NCBI RefSeq assembly: GCF_017347585.1
Contig: NZ_AP024480.1
Coordinates: 1,758,001 to 1,822,000 of the forward strand
Length of the DNA: 64,000 nt
Direction of reading: 5' to 3'
Source of the DNA: Caldicellulosiruptor diazotrophicus
GTDB lineage: Bacteria; Bacillota; Thermoanaerobacteria; Caldicellulosiruptorales; Caldicellulosiruptoraceae
Each line of letters opens with the position of its first letter. Positions within the stretch are counted from its first letter, which is position 1. Below the pieces are notes generated by a model that saw only the letters and a list, made by a program, of their open reading frames with translations, had not been told where the DNA came from and did no database searches. The translations under genes were made by a program, and so were the position numbers. Positions 9,179 through 16,817 of the stretch are shown here, piece by piece.

Positions 9179-9254
9179 TGGTGGGCAGTGCAGGGCTCGA
9201 ACCTGCGACCCCCTGCTTGTAAGGCAGGTGCTCTCCCAGCTGAGCTAACCGCCC
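9179..9254 (-). tRNA. tRNA-Val(TAC)
   Basis: A 76-base cloverleaf, acceptor GGGCGGT/ACTGCCC, anticodon loop CTTACAA (TAC), CCA encoded. First tRNA of the cluster. Confidence 0.97.
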
Positions 9255-9262
9255 ATTTTTTC

Positions 9263-9323
9263 AACCGCCGCTTCAATCAGCGGCGACATGTTTTATTATA
9301 CTTAAGATGCGCGTTTTTTTCAA
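9263..9323 (-). promoter_or_regulatory. tRNA cluster promoter and leader hairpin
   Basis: Minus strand TTGAAA (9318-9323), 17-base spacer, consensus TATAAT (9295-9300): the strongest promoter in the window. Between it and tRNA-Val the leader carries a GC-rich hairpin, CGCCGCT/AGCGGCG, at about 9266-9285, in otherwise AT-rich sequence; it may mark the boundary for 5' processing. Confidence 0.8.
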
Positions 9324-9421
9324 TAGTGTTTTTTGGGCAAATTTTTATTAAATTCAGCCGTTTTAGCTCAAAATTGAGCTTCTTCTTACTATTGCTAAAT
9401 AAATCTCGATTTTTCTCTCAA

Positions 9422-10276
9422 TTATTCACCATATTTAATTTTAAAAGCTTCTTCTCTGGAAAAATAGTATTTTTTCTGGCAAAAAGTGCATACAATTTCG
9501 ATGGTCTCATCTGAAATTTCTTCATCTTTTAAAAGCGGAATTATAGATTCTACCTTTTCTTTAGAACAGTCACACTTGTACACTGGCTGGTGCTTAGCTA
9601 AAACTTCATATTCTATACTGCCAAAAAGTTCTTTTACAATCTCTTCAATGCTTTTATTTTCAAGCACTGATGAGATGTTCGTAAAATTTTTCAATTTCTG
9701 CTCAAGGTCAAAAATAACTTTTTCATCTGTCTCAGGCAAAACCTGAACAATGAAACCTCCTGCTGACTTTATACTTTCATCTCTGTCAATCAGAACACCA
9801 AGCGCAACAGCTGAAGGAATTTGTTCTGACAGTGCAAAATAATGTGTTATATCTTCAGCAATTTCGCCAGATACAAGTTCAATTTGACCTATATATGGTT
9901 CTTTCAATCCCAAATCCTTTATAACCGTGAGCGTGCCTTCTCCAATTGCTCCTTTTACATTCAACTTCCCTCTCTCATCAATTTCTGTGAGCACCTCCTT
10001 ATTTTTAACATACCCTTTTACATTCCCTTTTGAGTCAGAAACAGCAACCAAGCCTTTGAGTACACCTGAACATGATATTTGAACTGACACAGAATGATTT
10101 TCTCCTTTGAGCATTATGCCCATCATGGATGTTGCTGTCAATAACCTTCCTAAAGCTGCTGCAGGAATAGGTGGAAGGTTATGTATTTTGCGCGCATATT
10201 CTACTATATCTGTTGAGTCCATGATAAAGATTGCTATGTTTTTGTCTTTTGACAGAGCTCTCAAGATTTGTGCCAT
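9422..10276 (-). CDS. hslO: Redox-regulated chaperone Hsp33
   Basis: The cytosolic holdase Hsp33, 284 residues from the ATG at 10276, which has GGAGGGAG ten bases upstream; a longer frame would begin inside that ribosome site. The C-terminal redox switch is complete: C-D-C in YKCDCSKE and C-x2-C in CTFCQKKY (about residues 230-265), four cysteines that bind zinc when reduced and form disulfides on oxidative unfolding. Conserved substrate-binding core motifs such as GYVKN are present. It is monocistronic between the tRNA cluster and the cold-shock gene. Confidence 0.95.
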   Translation of the reverse strand: MAQILRALSKDKNIAIFIMDSTDIVEYARKIHNLPPIPAAALGRLLTATSMMGIMLKGENHSVSVQISCSGVLKGLVAVSDSKGNVKGYVKNKEVLTEIDERGKLNVKGAIGEGTLTVIKDLGLKEPYIGQIELVSGEIAEDITHYFALSEQIPSAVALGVLIDRDESIKSAGGFIVQVLPETDEKVIFDLEQKLKNFTNISSVLENKSIEEIVKELFGSIEYEVLAKHQPVYKCDCSKEKVESIIPLLKDEEISDETIEIVCTFCQKKYYFSREEAFKIKYGE

Positions 10277-10337
10277 ATAAATTCTCCCTCCGAAATTCAA
10301 TTTATTGAGAGTTTTATAAGTCTATTTTAATCCAAAA

Positions 10338-10371
10338 ACAAAAAAGCTTCCAGCAAAACTGCCAGAAGCTT
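10338..10371 (-). terminator. Terminator after the cold-shock gene
   Basis: Imperfect hairpin with outer arms AGCTTC/GAAGCT (about 10344-10371), overlapping the stop codon, followed on the minus strand by TTTTTTGTTTTTG. Confidence 0.7.
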
Positions 10372-10570
10372 ATTTTACCTTCCTTACATTCATAGCCTGA
10401 TTGCCTCTTTCTGTCTTCACAATGTCAAATTCAACCGTCTGCCCTTCTGCAAGTGTCTTGTACCCCTCCATATTGATAGCAGAGAAGTGCACAAACACAT
10501 CTTCACCATTGTCAGTACTTATAAACCCATAACCTTTTTCGGGATTAAACCATTTAACTCTTCCTCGCAT
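10370..10570 (-). CDS. Cold-shock protein (CspA family)
   Basis: A 66-residue single-stranded nucleic-acid-binding beta barrel. Both RNA-binding motifs are present: KGYGFIS (RNP1, residues 12-18) and VFVHFSAI (RNP2, residues 25-32). Full length for the family. Such proteins act as RNA chaperones even in thermophiles and need not be cold-induced. It is monocistronic with its own terminator. Confidence 0.95.
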   Translation of the reverse strand: MRGRVKWFNPEKGYGFISTDNGEDVFVHFSAINMEGYKTLAEGQTVEFDIVKTERGNQAMNVRKVK

Positions 10571-10639
10571 CTTTAAAAATCCACCTTCTTCTAAAATGAT
10601 TTACACAGAATATTATTCTCTCTTTTGTGATATTATTAT

Positions 10640-11371
10640 TCACCAAATCTTTTTACACACATAACACACTTTTGACGAAAATTTGGTTCTAAAAGGCAGC
10701 CTGTAATCATACACTTTTTTTAAGACCTCAAAACCACAGTCTTTTAAGATATTCTCAATAAATTCTTCCTCATATATAAACTGGTATATATCTTCTGAAA
10801 CATTCTCACAATTTTTTTCTTTTACTGAAAAATTTATTTTGAGATACCTTGAGCTCAAGCTAAACTTCCATCTCACAAGTGTTCCTTCAATTTTTCTCAC
10901 AATAAATTTTCTCTTGCCAAGTTTTTGTAGGTATTCTTTGGTATTTATATCAAAAATAAATATTCCATTTTTCTTCAAAATGATATTGGTATTTCTAAAA
11001 AATCTAAATATCTCCTTCTTAGGAATGTGATTTATAACATCCACTGTGCACAGAGCAACATCAAACCTTTTTCTTGACGTAAAATTCAAAAAATTCAGAT
11101 TGTAAAGCTTTATCCCCTTTGAAACGGCTCTTTCGAAAGCAAGTTCTATCATCTTTGAAGAAATATCAATTCCATAAAGCTTTTTAAAACTTCTCCTTTT
11201 TAAAAGAAATAACAGTTTGGCATCTGCACAGCCAATGTCCAATATCTTACAATCTTTTCTAACCCCAAAATTCAAAAAACTTTTTTCAATAAACCTGAGA
11301 ATGTCTTTTCTGCAAAAAAACAATGACGAAAATTTTGAATAGTAAACAGCTATTTTACTATACGAATTCAT
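10640..11371 (-). CDS. Class I SAM-dependent methyltransferase, substrate unknown
   Basis: A 243-residue methyltransferase of the Methyltransf_25/UbiE-like class. Motif I, LDIGCADAKLLFLL (about residues 45-58), binds SAM; the acidic residue of motif II is in YGIDISSKM. The basic N-terminus and YSKFSSLFF resemble small-molecule methyltransferases. It follows plsY by 5 bases and is the last gene of the der operon. A target cannot be read from the sequence. Confidence 0.8.
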   Translation of the reverse strand: MNSYSKIAVYYSKFSSLFFCRKDILRFIEKSFLNFGVRKDCKILDIGCADAKLLFLLKRRSFKKLYGIDISSKMIELAFERAVSKGIKLYNLNFLNFTSRKRFDVALCTVDVINHIPKKEIFRFFRNTNIILKKNGIFIFDINTKEYLQKLGKRKFIVRKIEGTLVRWKFSLSSRYLKINFSVKEKNCENVSEDIYQFIYEEEFIENILKDCGFEVLKKVYDYRLPFRTKFSSKVCYVCKKIW

Positions 11372-11376
11372 TCTGT

Positions 11377-11985
11377 TTATTGAAGCTTAACCCTTTCCCC
11401 TACCTTTCTTTCTGTACCATTTAAAAGCCTTTTAATATTTTCTCTGTGTCTTACGATTATAACTACTAAAATAATTAAAGCTAAAAACCAATACTCTCTT
11501 TCAAATATCAAAACTGCAAAGAAATACAAAATTGATCCAACAATCACTGTTAAAGACATATACCTTTTGATGGCAAGAACAATAAGCGCTAAAGCAATCA
11601 CAACAATGGTTATGGTAGGTGTCGCAACAAGCGCAACACCAATCGAAGTTGCCGCTGCCTTTCCTCCCCTGAATCCGAAATAAAGTGGAAAAGTATGTCC
11701 CCAAATAACCGCAAATCCAGCTAAAGTAACACCAAGTACAACGTCATCTGGCATTACTATCTTTGCAAACAAGGTAGCAACAACTCCTTTTAAAACGTCA
11801 ATTGCAAAAACCAAAATTGCAGGACCAATTCCAAGAGTCCTTAAAACATTTGTTGTTCCGGGATTTCCACTACCATACTTTCTAATATCAATACCATTTA
11901 CCATCTTGCCGATTATGAGGGCTGGAAGAACGCTTCCCAGCAAATAACCCACTGCAAGAACAATCAAAATCTGAAGTGCTTTCAT
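11377..11985 (-). CDS. plsY: Acyl-phosphate:glycerol-3-phosphate acyltransferase
   Basis: A 202-residue membrane enzyme that acylates glycerol-3-phosphate at position 1 using acyl-phosphate from PlsX, the first committed step of phospholipid synthesis. Five or so membrane segments. Motif 1 KYGSGNPGTTNVLR (residues about 36-49), motif 2 FRGGKAAATSIG (about 105-116) and the RHRENIKRLLNG end (about 180-191) are all present. Its ATG overlaps the der stop (ATGA), so the two are coupled; der-plsY is a common Firmicute neighbourhood. Confidence 0.95.
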   Translation of the reverse strand: MKALQILIVLAVGYLLGSVLPALIIGKMVNGIDIRKYGSGNPGTTNVLRTLGIGPAILVFAIDVLKGVVATLFAKIVMPDDVVLGVTLAGFAVIWGHTFPLYFGFRGGKAAATSIGVALVATPTITIVVIALALIVLAIKRYMSLTVIVGSILYFFAVLIFEREYWFLALIILVVIIVRHRENIKRLLNGTERKVGERVKLQ

Positions 11986-13304
11986 TTGTCCTGTTCCCCT
12001 TTCTCTCTAATGAGAAATATTATTGGAACTCCAGTAAAGTCGAAAGTTTTTCTCAAATAATTCTCAATATACCGTTGATATGAAAAATGAAACAGGTCTT
12101 TGCTGTTCACAAAAACAGCTATTTTGGGCGGTTTTTCACCCACCTGAGTCATGTAATAGATTTTGAGCTGCTTTCCTTTGTCGCTTGGTGGCTGATAGAC
12201 TGTAGTTGCTTCTGCTAAAACATCATTTAACTGACCAGTAGTGATTCTTTTAGTATAATTACCATATACATATAATACTGTCTCAAGCAGTTTCTTAACT
12301 CTGAACCCTGTTTTTGCCGAAATAAAAAGTACAGGTGCAAATTTTAGAAAACTGAGCTTTTCTTCTATCTGTTTTTTGTACTCATCAGCCGTTTTTTCAT
12401 CCTTCTCAACAGCATCCCATTTATTGACTGCCACAATACAACCTTTCCCAGCCTCATAAGCATATCCTGCAACCTTTGCATCCTGTTCAGAAACATTTTC
12501 TGTTCCATCAAGTAAAATTATACAGATATCACTTCTTTCTATTGCCTGAAGAGTTCTCAGCATACTATACCTTTCCACGTTGTCATATATTTTGCTTTTT
12601 CGTCTAAGTCCTGCCGTGTCAATCAAAGTCATAGGAATGCCTTCAAATTCAAATGTAGAGTCAATAGCATCGCGCGTTGTTCCAGGAATATCGCTCACAA
12701 TAACCCTTTCCTCACCCAGAATATAATTTACAAGAGAGGACTTTCCTGTGTTTGGCTTCCCTATTATCGCCACCTTTATTGTACCTTCCTCTATTTCATT
12801 TATTCCCTCTTTATTAAAGTAATTAACAACTGCATCTAAAACATCTCCAACTCCTGTTCCATGCTCAGCAGACATTGCTATCGGGTCAGAAAGCCCAAGC
12901 TCATAAAATTCATATATTATAGCCTGCTGTGAAATATTATCAATCTTATTTACAGCAAGAACAATTGGTTTTTTTGAACTTCTGAGCATGTTGGCAACTT
13001 CTCTATCTGCATCAGTAAGACCAGTCTTGCCATCAACCATGAAAATAATAACGTCAGACATATCAATTGCAAACTGGGCTTGTCTTCTCATTTGTTTTAA
13101 TATTATGTCTTCAGAGTACGGCTCAATTCCACCAGTGTCAATCACATTAAAAGTAATTCCTCTCCATTCTGTCTCACCAATTATTCTGTCACGGGTAATA
13201 CCCGGTGTATCATCCACAATTGCCCGTCTTTCGCCAATGAGCCTGTTAAAAAGTGTTGACTTACCTACATTTGGCCTTCCAACTATTGCAACTGTTGGCT
13301 TCAA
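11982..13304 (-). CDS. der: Ribosome biogenesis GTPase Der (EngA)
   Basis: A 440-residue double GTPase needed for 50S assembly. Two G1 loops are visible, GRPNVGKS (residues 8-15) and GKPNTGKS (about 182-189), each with its NKxD motif (NKID, NKWD) and DTAG/DTGG switch. The C-terminal KH-like domain (about 350-440) is present. Start ATG overlaps the stop of the DUF512 gene by four bases and the 3' end overlaps plsY, so translation is coupled along the operon. Confidence 0.97.
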   Translation of the reverse strand: MKPTVAIVGRPNVGKSTLFNRLIGERRAIVDDTPGITRDRIIGETEWRGITFNVIDTGGIEPYSEDIILKQMRRQAQFAIDMSDVIIFMVDGKTGLTDADREVANMLRSSKKPIVLAVNKIDNISQQAIIYEFYELGLSDPIAMSAEHGTGVGDVLDAVVNYFNKEGINEIEEGTIKVAIIGKPNTGKSSLVNYILGEERVIVSDIPGTTRDAIDSTFEFEGIPMTLIDTAGLRRKSKIYDNVERYSMLRTLQAIERSDICIILLDGTENVSEQDAKVAGYAYEAGKGCIVAVNKWDAVEKDEKTADEYKKQIEEKLSFLKFAPVLFISAKTGFRVKKLLETVLYVYGNYTKRITTGQLNDVLAEATTVYQPPSDKGKQLKIYYMTQVGEKPPKIAVFVNSKDLFHFSYQRYIENYLRKTFDFTGVPIIFLIREKGEQDK

Positions 13305-14602
13305 TTCCCCTCACCACCTTTCAAAAGGTAATACAAAAGTTTTCTGCCATGATTTTGCACAGGATATACAGGCTTTTTTATTTCTTTGGCAACATCATCT
13401 ATATGAACATCATCCAAGAATTTATTTTCATGATTGAGAGCACATGCAGGAACCAAAACATAATCTCCCAGTTCTTTGCACATTAGCTGGTTTATAATGT
13501 CCTGGCCAGTTAAAAGCCCTGCAACAGTGACATTTTCACCAAAAAAATTATTGACAACAGCCACAACATCAACCTTTATATTTGGGTACTTCTGGTTAAA
13601 AGTTTCAATTAGTTCTTTCATAAACTTATATGCTGCCACAGATGTCACAAGAGTTATACGTTTTTTTAATTTAACATTTGGTTTTAGTTTTTTTAAGCTA
13701 CTTAAAAACTGTTTTTTAAAAAGGGCTAGAAGACCTACCCCATTTTCAATTTGTCTAAACTCCTCATAAAATCTATAATCAGGTATTTTCTCTTCTGCCT
13801 TTACATAAAACTCATCTGAAGCAAATACAAGTTTGGTCCCAAATCTTCTTTCAAACTCTTTTTGCCATTTTGATATCTGCAAAATAACCTCTTTTGCATC
13901 CTCTTTTGAAAAAGGCTCAAGCTCAAAAAGCCCCTCTCTATACTTGGTAAGTCCAACAGGCACAACTGCAATTGACCTAAGATTAGGATAAAAATCAGCA
14001 AGGTCTGAGATTGTTTTGTCAAGATTATCCTTATCATTGATATTTTTCATTAATACTACCTGAACATCAAACTCAATACCATGCTGCGATAAATATTTAA
14101 GTTGTTTTAATATCATAGATGCTTTAGGGTTTTTCAAAATAAATACTCTGAGTTGTGGGTCCGTGGTGTGTACAGAAATTTTCAATGGACTCAAGTGAAA
14201 CTTTACTATCCTTTCAAAATCTTTCTCTCTCAAGTTCGTGAGAGTGATATAATTTCCATTCAAAACAGAAAGAACAGTATCATCATCTTTTATATAAAGA
14301 GTTTCTCTCATTCCTTGGGGAAGCTGGTCTATAAAACAAAAAATGCATTTATTCGTGCATCTTCTCACATTTTCATATTCAAATTCTATTCCAAGAGGTT
14401 TTAACTTTCTGTTTATAAGACCAACCTTTTGAATATTCCCATCCCTCAAATACTCTATTAAAAGAATCTCATCCTTAGAGTAATACATATAATCAAGAAC
14501 ATCATTAATTTCATTACCATTTATATTTAAAATTATATCGCCTTGTTTGATGCCACATTTGTAAGCCAAACTTTTTTCCAACACTTTTGAAACTTTTAAC
14601 AT
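13301..14602 (-). CDS. DUF512 radical-SAM protein with N-terminal PDZ domain
   Basis: A 433-residue member of the TIGR03279-type family usually encoded beside der. An N-terminal PDZ-like domain (about residues 1-60, with YKCGIKQGDIILNING) is followed by a radical-SAM core whose cluster cysteines are CTNKCIFCF (about 82-90, C-x3-C-x2-C). The DUF512 region at the C-terminus holds GQDI and VLVPACALN with a further conserved Cys. Enzymatic reaction unknown; the constant link to Der suggests ribosome or envelope biogenesis, which is inference. Its stop overlaps the der start. Confidence 0.88.
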   Translation of the reverse strand: MLKVSKVLEKSLAYKCGIKQGDIILNINGNEINDVLDYMYYSKDEILLIEYLRDGNIQKVGLINRKLKPLGIEFEYENVRRCTNKCIFCFIDQLPQGMRETLYIKDDDTVLSVLNGNYITLTNLREKDFERIVKFHLSPLKISVHTTDPQLRVFILKNPKASMILKQLKYLSQHGIEFDVQVVLMKNINDKDNLDKTISDLADFYPNLRSIAVVPVGLTKYREGLFELEPFSKEDAKEVILQISKWQKEFERRFGTKLVFASDEFYVKAEEKIPDYRFYEEFRQIENGVGLLALFKKQFLSSLKKLKPNVKLKKRITLVTSVAAYKFMKELIETFNQKYPNIKVDVVAVVNNFFGENVTVAGLLTGQDIINQLMCKELGDYVLVPACALNHENKFLDDVHIDDVAKEIKKPVYPVQNHGRKLLYYLLKGGEGN

Positions 14603-14626
14603 CTTTTCACCTTTTGGTTGTCATAT

Positions 14627-15424
14627 TTAATCTAAAAAGCCTTCTCTCGCCATTGTAATATATTCCATACAAAACTCATCCTGCCCAGACAAAGTCTCAG
14701 AAGCATAAATGAGCTTCATCAAAACATCGTCAAGAGGGTCAGCAATACAGCTATTTAGTCCAAAGTAGATTGCAATAGGCAAAAATGCTCTGTTTATCCA
14801 CCTTCTTTTTGGCAAGCCAAAGGATATATTTGAAAGTCCGCATATGATATTCACATTCTCAAACTCATTCCTCAAAAGCCTGATTGTCTCAAGTGCAATA
14901 TCGACATATCTTTTATCCACAGAAACTGGCTGAACCATCGGGTCCAAAAAAATGTCCTCAAGCAAGATTCCTTCCTTGTCAAATCTGTCAACAAGTCGTT
15001 TTGCTATCTCAAGCCTTTCTTTTGGGTCTTCTGGAATGCCACTATCTTCCATCAAAAGTGCAACAACTTTCATGTTGTACTCTTTTATCACGGGCAGAGC
15101 TTTGTTTAAGATTCCTTGCTCATATATCACAGAATTGAAAATTGCTCTTTGTCCTTTGTAGACTTTCATAACCTCAGAAATTACCTCTGGTCGTGGACTG
15201 TCAATTGAAAGTGGGATGTCAACTTTGCTTTGAATGCTTTGAACCATCTTTTTTAGTATTTCCGCCTCAAGGTCGACAAACGCTCCAGCGTTTACATCTA
15301 TATAATGAGCCCCTGCTTTTGCCTGTTTTTCTGCAAGGGATACTATAAAATTATAATCTTCATTTTTTATAGCCTCTGCAACGTTTTTAACTGTTGAATT
15401 TATTTTCTCACCAATAATTATCAT
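14627..15424 (-). CDS. Pterin-binding methyltetrahydrofolate:corrinoid methyltransferase-like protein
   Basis: A 265-residue TIM-barrel protein of the dihydropteroate synthase/MeTr (AcsE) family. Pterin-site residues are visible: DVNAG (residues about 43-47), NSVIYEQ (about 96-102), DPMVQP (about 161-166) and CGLSNISFG (about 195-203), matching the Asp/Asn set of methyltetrahydrofolate methyltransferases. It lacks cobalamin or zinc/homocysteine domains, so it would have to hand a methyl group to a separate corrinoid protein; none is in the window. It overlaps the DUF402 gene by 17 bases and sits in the der operon, an odd setting for one-carbon metabolism. Alternative: a stand-alone methionine synthase module. 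Confidence 0.75.
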   Translation of the reverse strand: MIIIGEKINSTVKNVAEAIKNEDYNFIVSLAEKQAKAGAHYIDVNAGAFVDLEAEILKKMVQSIQSKVDIPLSIDSPRPEVISEVMKVYKGQRAIFNSVIYEQGILNKALPVIKEYNMKVVALLMEDSGIPEDPKERLEIAKRLVDRFDKEGILLEDIFLDPMVQPVSVDKRYVDIALETIRLLRNEFENVNIICGLSNISFGLPKRRWINRAFLPIAIYFGLNSCIADPLDDVLMKLIYASETLSGQDEFCMEYITMAREGFLD

Positions 15425-15899
15425 TCTGGTTTTTCACTCCTTTTTCTCTAAGATACTCTTCTACCTTGTCCAGTTTAAAGCCATTGTAAATGTCATTCAA
15501 AAGAAAATTGAGTTTAAAAAGTGCATCTAAAAGCATCTCTTCAGAGATTTTATTTTCTCTTCTCAGCATTACAAGCTCATCTATGTCCATTATTTTGTAG
15601 CTGCCGTCAGGATATACTACAACATCAACAAGCAGATCTTCTGTGACAATCTTTTCTTCGTCTTTCCGTGTATTAATGATATCACAATAGGTATAAATTA
15701 GTCTATCATCATTTCCATAGACTTTGCTAATTTTTATTCCTTTGTCAAAATATATGCAAGAAGCTCCCCATTTTATATCCTCTCTTTTTTTGATTGGAAG
15801 CCACTTGGTGACCAATACTTGTTCGCCAAGGTATACTATTTGGTCAGATGAGATATCTATTTCTTCTTCTGGGTAAAATCTTTTTCTTATAAGCCTCAA
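15408..15899 (-). CDS. DUF402 domain protein
   Basis: A 163-residue protein with the DUF402 fold of nucleoside-phosphatase/YgaC-like proteins: WGASCIYFDKGI, then LIYTYCDI, DLLVDVVVYPDG and MDIDEL in the expected order with their acidic residues. I place the start at TTG 15899, which has AAAAGGAG eight bases upstream; the longer frame reaching 15989 runs through the promoter and is not credible. It leads the operon that continues with the pterin-binding protein and der. Diphosphatase activity is known for relatives; the substrate here is unknown. Confidence 0.75.
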   Translation of the reverse strand: MRLIRKRFYPEEEIDISSDQIVYLGEQVLVTKWLPIKKREDIKWGASCIYFDKGIKISKVYGNDDRLIYTYCDIINTRKDEEKIVTEDLLVDVVVYPDGSYKIMDIDELVMLRRENKISEEMLLDALFKLNFLLNDIYNGFKLDKVEEYLREKGVKNQNDNYW

Positions 15900-15918
15900 T
15901 TTTATTCTCCTTTTTCGA

Positions 15919-15966
15919 TTGATTTTTTTGAGAATTATTATATAATGATAGATAGAGGTTTGTAAA
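15919..15966. promoter_or_regulatory. Divergent promoters sharing a palindromic -10
   Basis: The palindrome ATTATATAAT (15937-15946) supplies a TATAAT to both strands. Leftward: TTTACA (15961-15966), 18-base spacer, TATAAT (15937-15942), for the DUF402-der operon. Rightward: TTGATT (15919-15924), 16-base spacer, TATAAT (15941-15946), for tRNA-Pro. Confidence 0.6.
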
Positions 15967-15994
15967 CTTCTTTTCAAAAAATAAAACAAAAGGT

Positions 15995-16071
15995 CGGGAT
16001 GTGGCTCAGCTTGGTAGAGCGCCTGGTTCGGGACCAGGAGGTCGCAGGTTCAAGTCCTGTCATCCCGACCA
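15995..16071 (+). tRNA. tRNA-Pro(CGG)
   Basis: A 77-base cloverleaf with acceptor CGGGATG/CATCCCG, anticodon loop TTCGGGA (CGG) and encoded CCA. It is the only plus-strand gene in the first 32 kb and ends three bases from the sigK stop, with no visible terminator between them. Confidence 0.96.
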
Positions 16072-16073
16072 TT

Positions 16074-16811
16074 TTAAAAATTATCACTTAAATTTTGAAG
16101 TTCTCCATAAAGTTTTTGAAGTGCTTTTTTTTCTATTCGTGAGACGTATGAGCGGGAAATGCCAAGCAAATTTGCAACTTCCAATTGTGTTTTTGCTTTA
16201 CCATTTTTTAGACCATATCTCAGCTCAATTATTTTTCTTTCACGGCCTTTTAAAATTTTGTTAAGCCTTTTCAGAAGATTTTTTATCTTGATTTTTAAAT
16301 CAATTTGCTCCTCTATATCTTCTTGATCGTTTTGCAAAACATCCATGAGTGTTATTTCATTTCCGTCCTTATCACTGCCAATTGGATTTTCAAGTGAAAG
16401 CTGGGAAAAAAACTTTTTATTTTGTCTAAGATACATAAGTATCTCATTCTCAATACATTTTGCAGCATATGTAGAAAGCTTTGTACACTTTGTTGAAGAA
16501 TAAGTCTCAATTGCTTTTATAAGCCCAATTGTCCCAACAGAAATGATATCATCTGTTAAATTTGGAAATGAAAATGTGTATTTTTTTGCTATATGCGCAA
16601 CAAGACGCAGATTTTTTTCAATGAGAATATTTCGAGCTTCTTTGCAGCCTTCCCACATCTTGTTCAGATACATTTCCTCTTCTTCAGAAGACATTGGTTG
16701 GGGGAATGAACTTTGATTTTCGATGTAAAACATTTTAAATATCCCCGCCACACTTTTTAAGGTCAGCATATAGTTTATGCTCATTCCCCCATTTTGTTGC
16801 ATGTCCACCAT
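16074..16811 (-). CDS. sigK: Sporulation-type sigma factor, SigK family, with pro-sequence
   Basis: A sigma-70 family factor of up to 245 residues that I recognise as SigK. Region 2 contains RNILIEKNLRLVAHIAKKY, DDIISVGTIGLIKAIETY and KLSTYAAKCIENEI; region 4 ends in the helix-turn-helix GISRSYVSRIEKKAL. Upstream of the conserved FPQPMSSEEE is a hydrophobic 20-odd residue leader resembling the cleaved pro-peptide of Bacillus SigK. The start is uncertain: ATG at 16784 (MSINYML) has GGGGGA very close, the longer one has no clear ribosome site. The gene is uninterrupted (no skin element). It lies 6 bases after trhP. In a non-sporing host it may serve another regulon. Confidence 0.85.
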   Translation of the reverse strand: MVDMQQNGGMSINYMLTLKSVAGIFKMFYIENQSSFPQPMSSEEEEMYLNKMWEGCKEARNILIEKNLRLVAHIAKKYTFSFPNLTDDIISVGTIGLIKAIETYSSTKCTKLSTYAAKCIENEILMYLRQNKKFFSQLSLENPIGSDKDGNEITLMDVLQNDQEDIEEQIDLKIKIKNLLKRLNKILKGRERKIIELRYGLKNGKAKTQLEVANLLGISRSYVSRIEKKALQKLYGELQNLSDNF

Positions 16812-16817
16812 TAATTT

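Noticed and set aside
9361-9390. Hairpin AGCTCAA/TTGAGCT as terminator of hslO
   Set aside because: Short stem and no T-tract on the minus strand.
15900-15989. Longer N-terminus of the DUF402 protein
   Set aside because: It would run through the -10 and -35 sequences of the operon; the TTG at 15899 has a good ribosome site.
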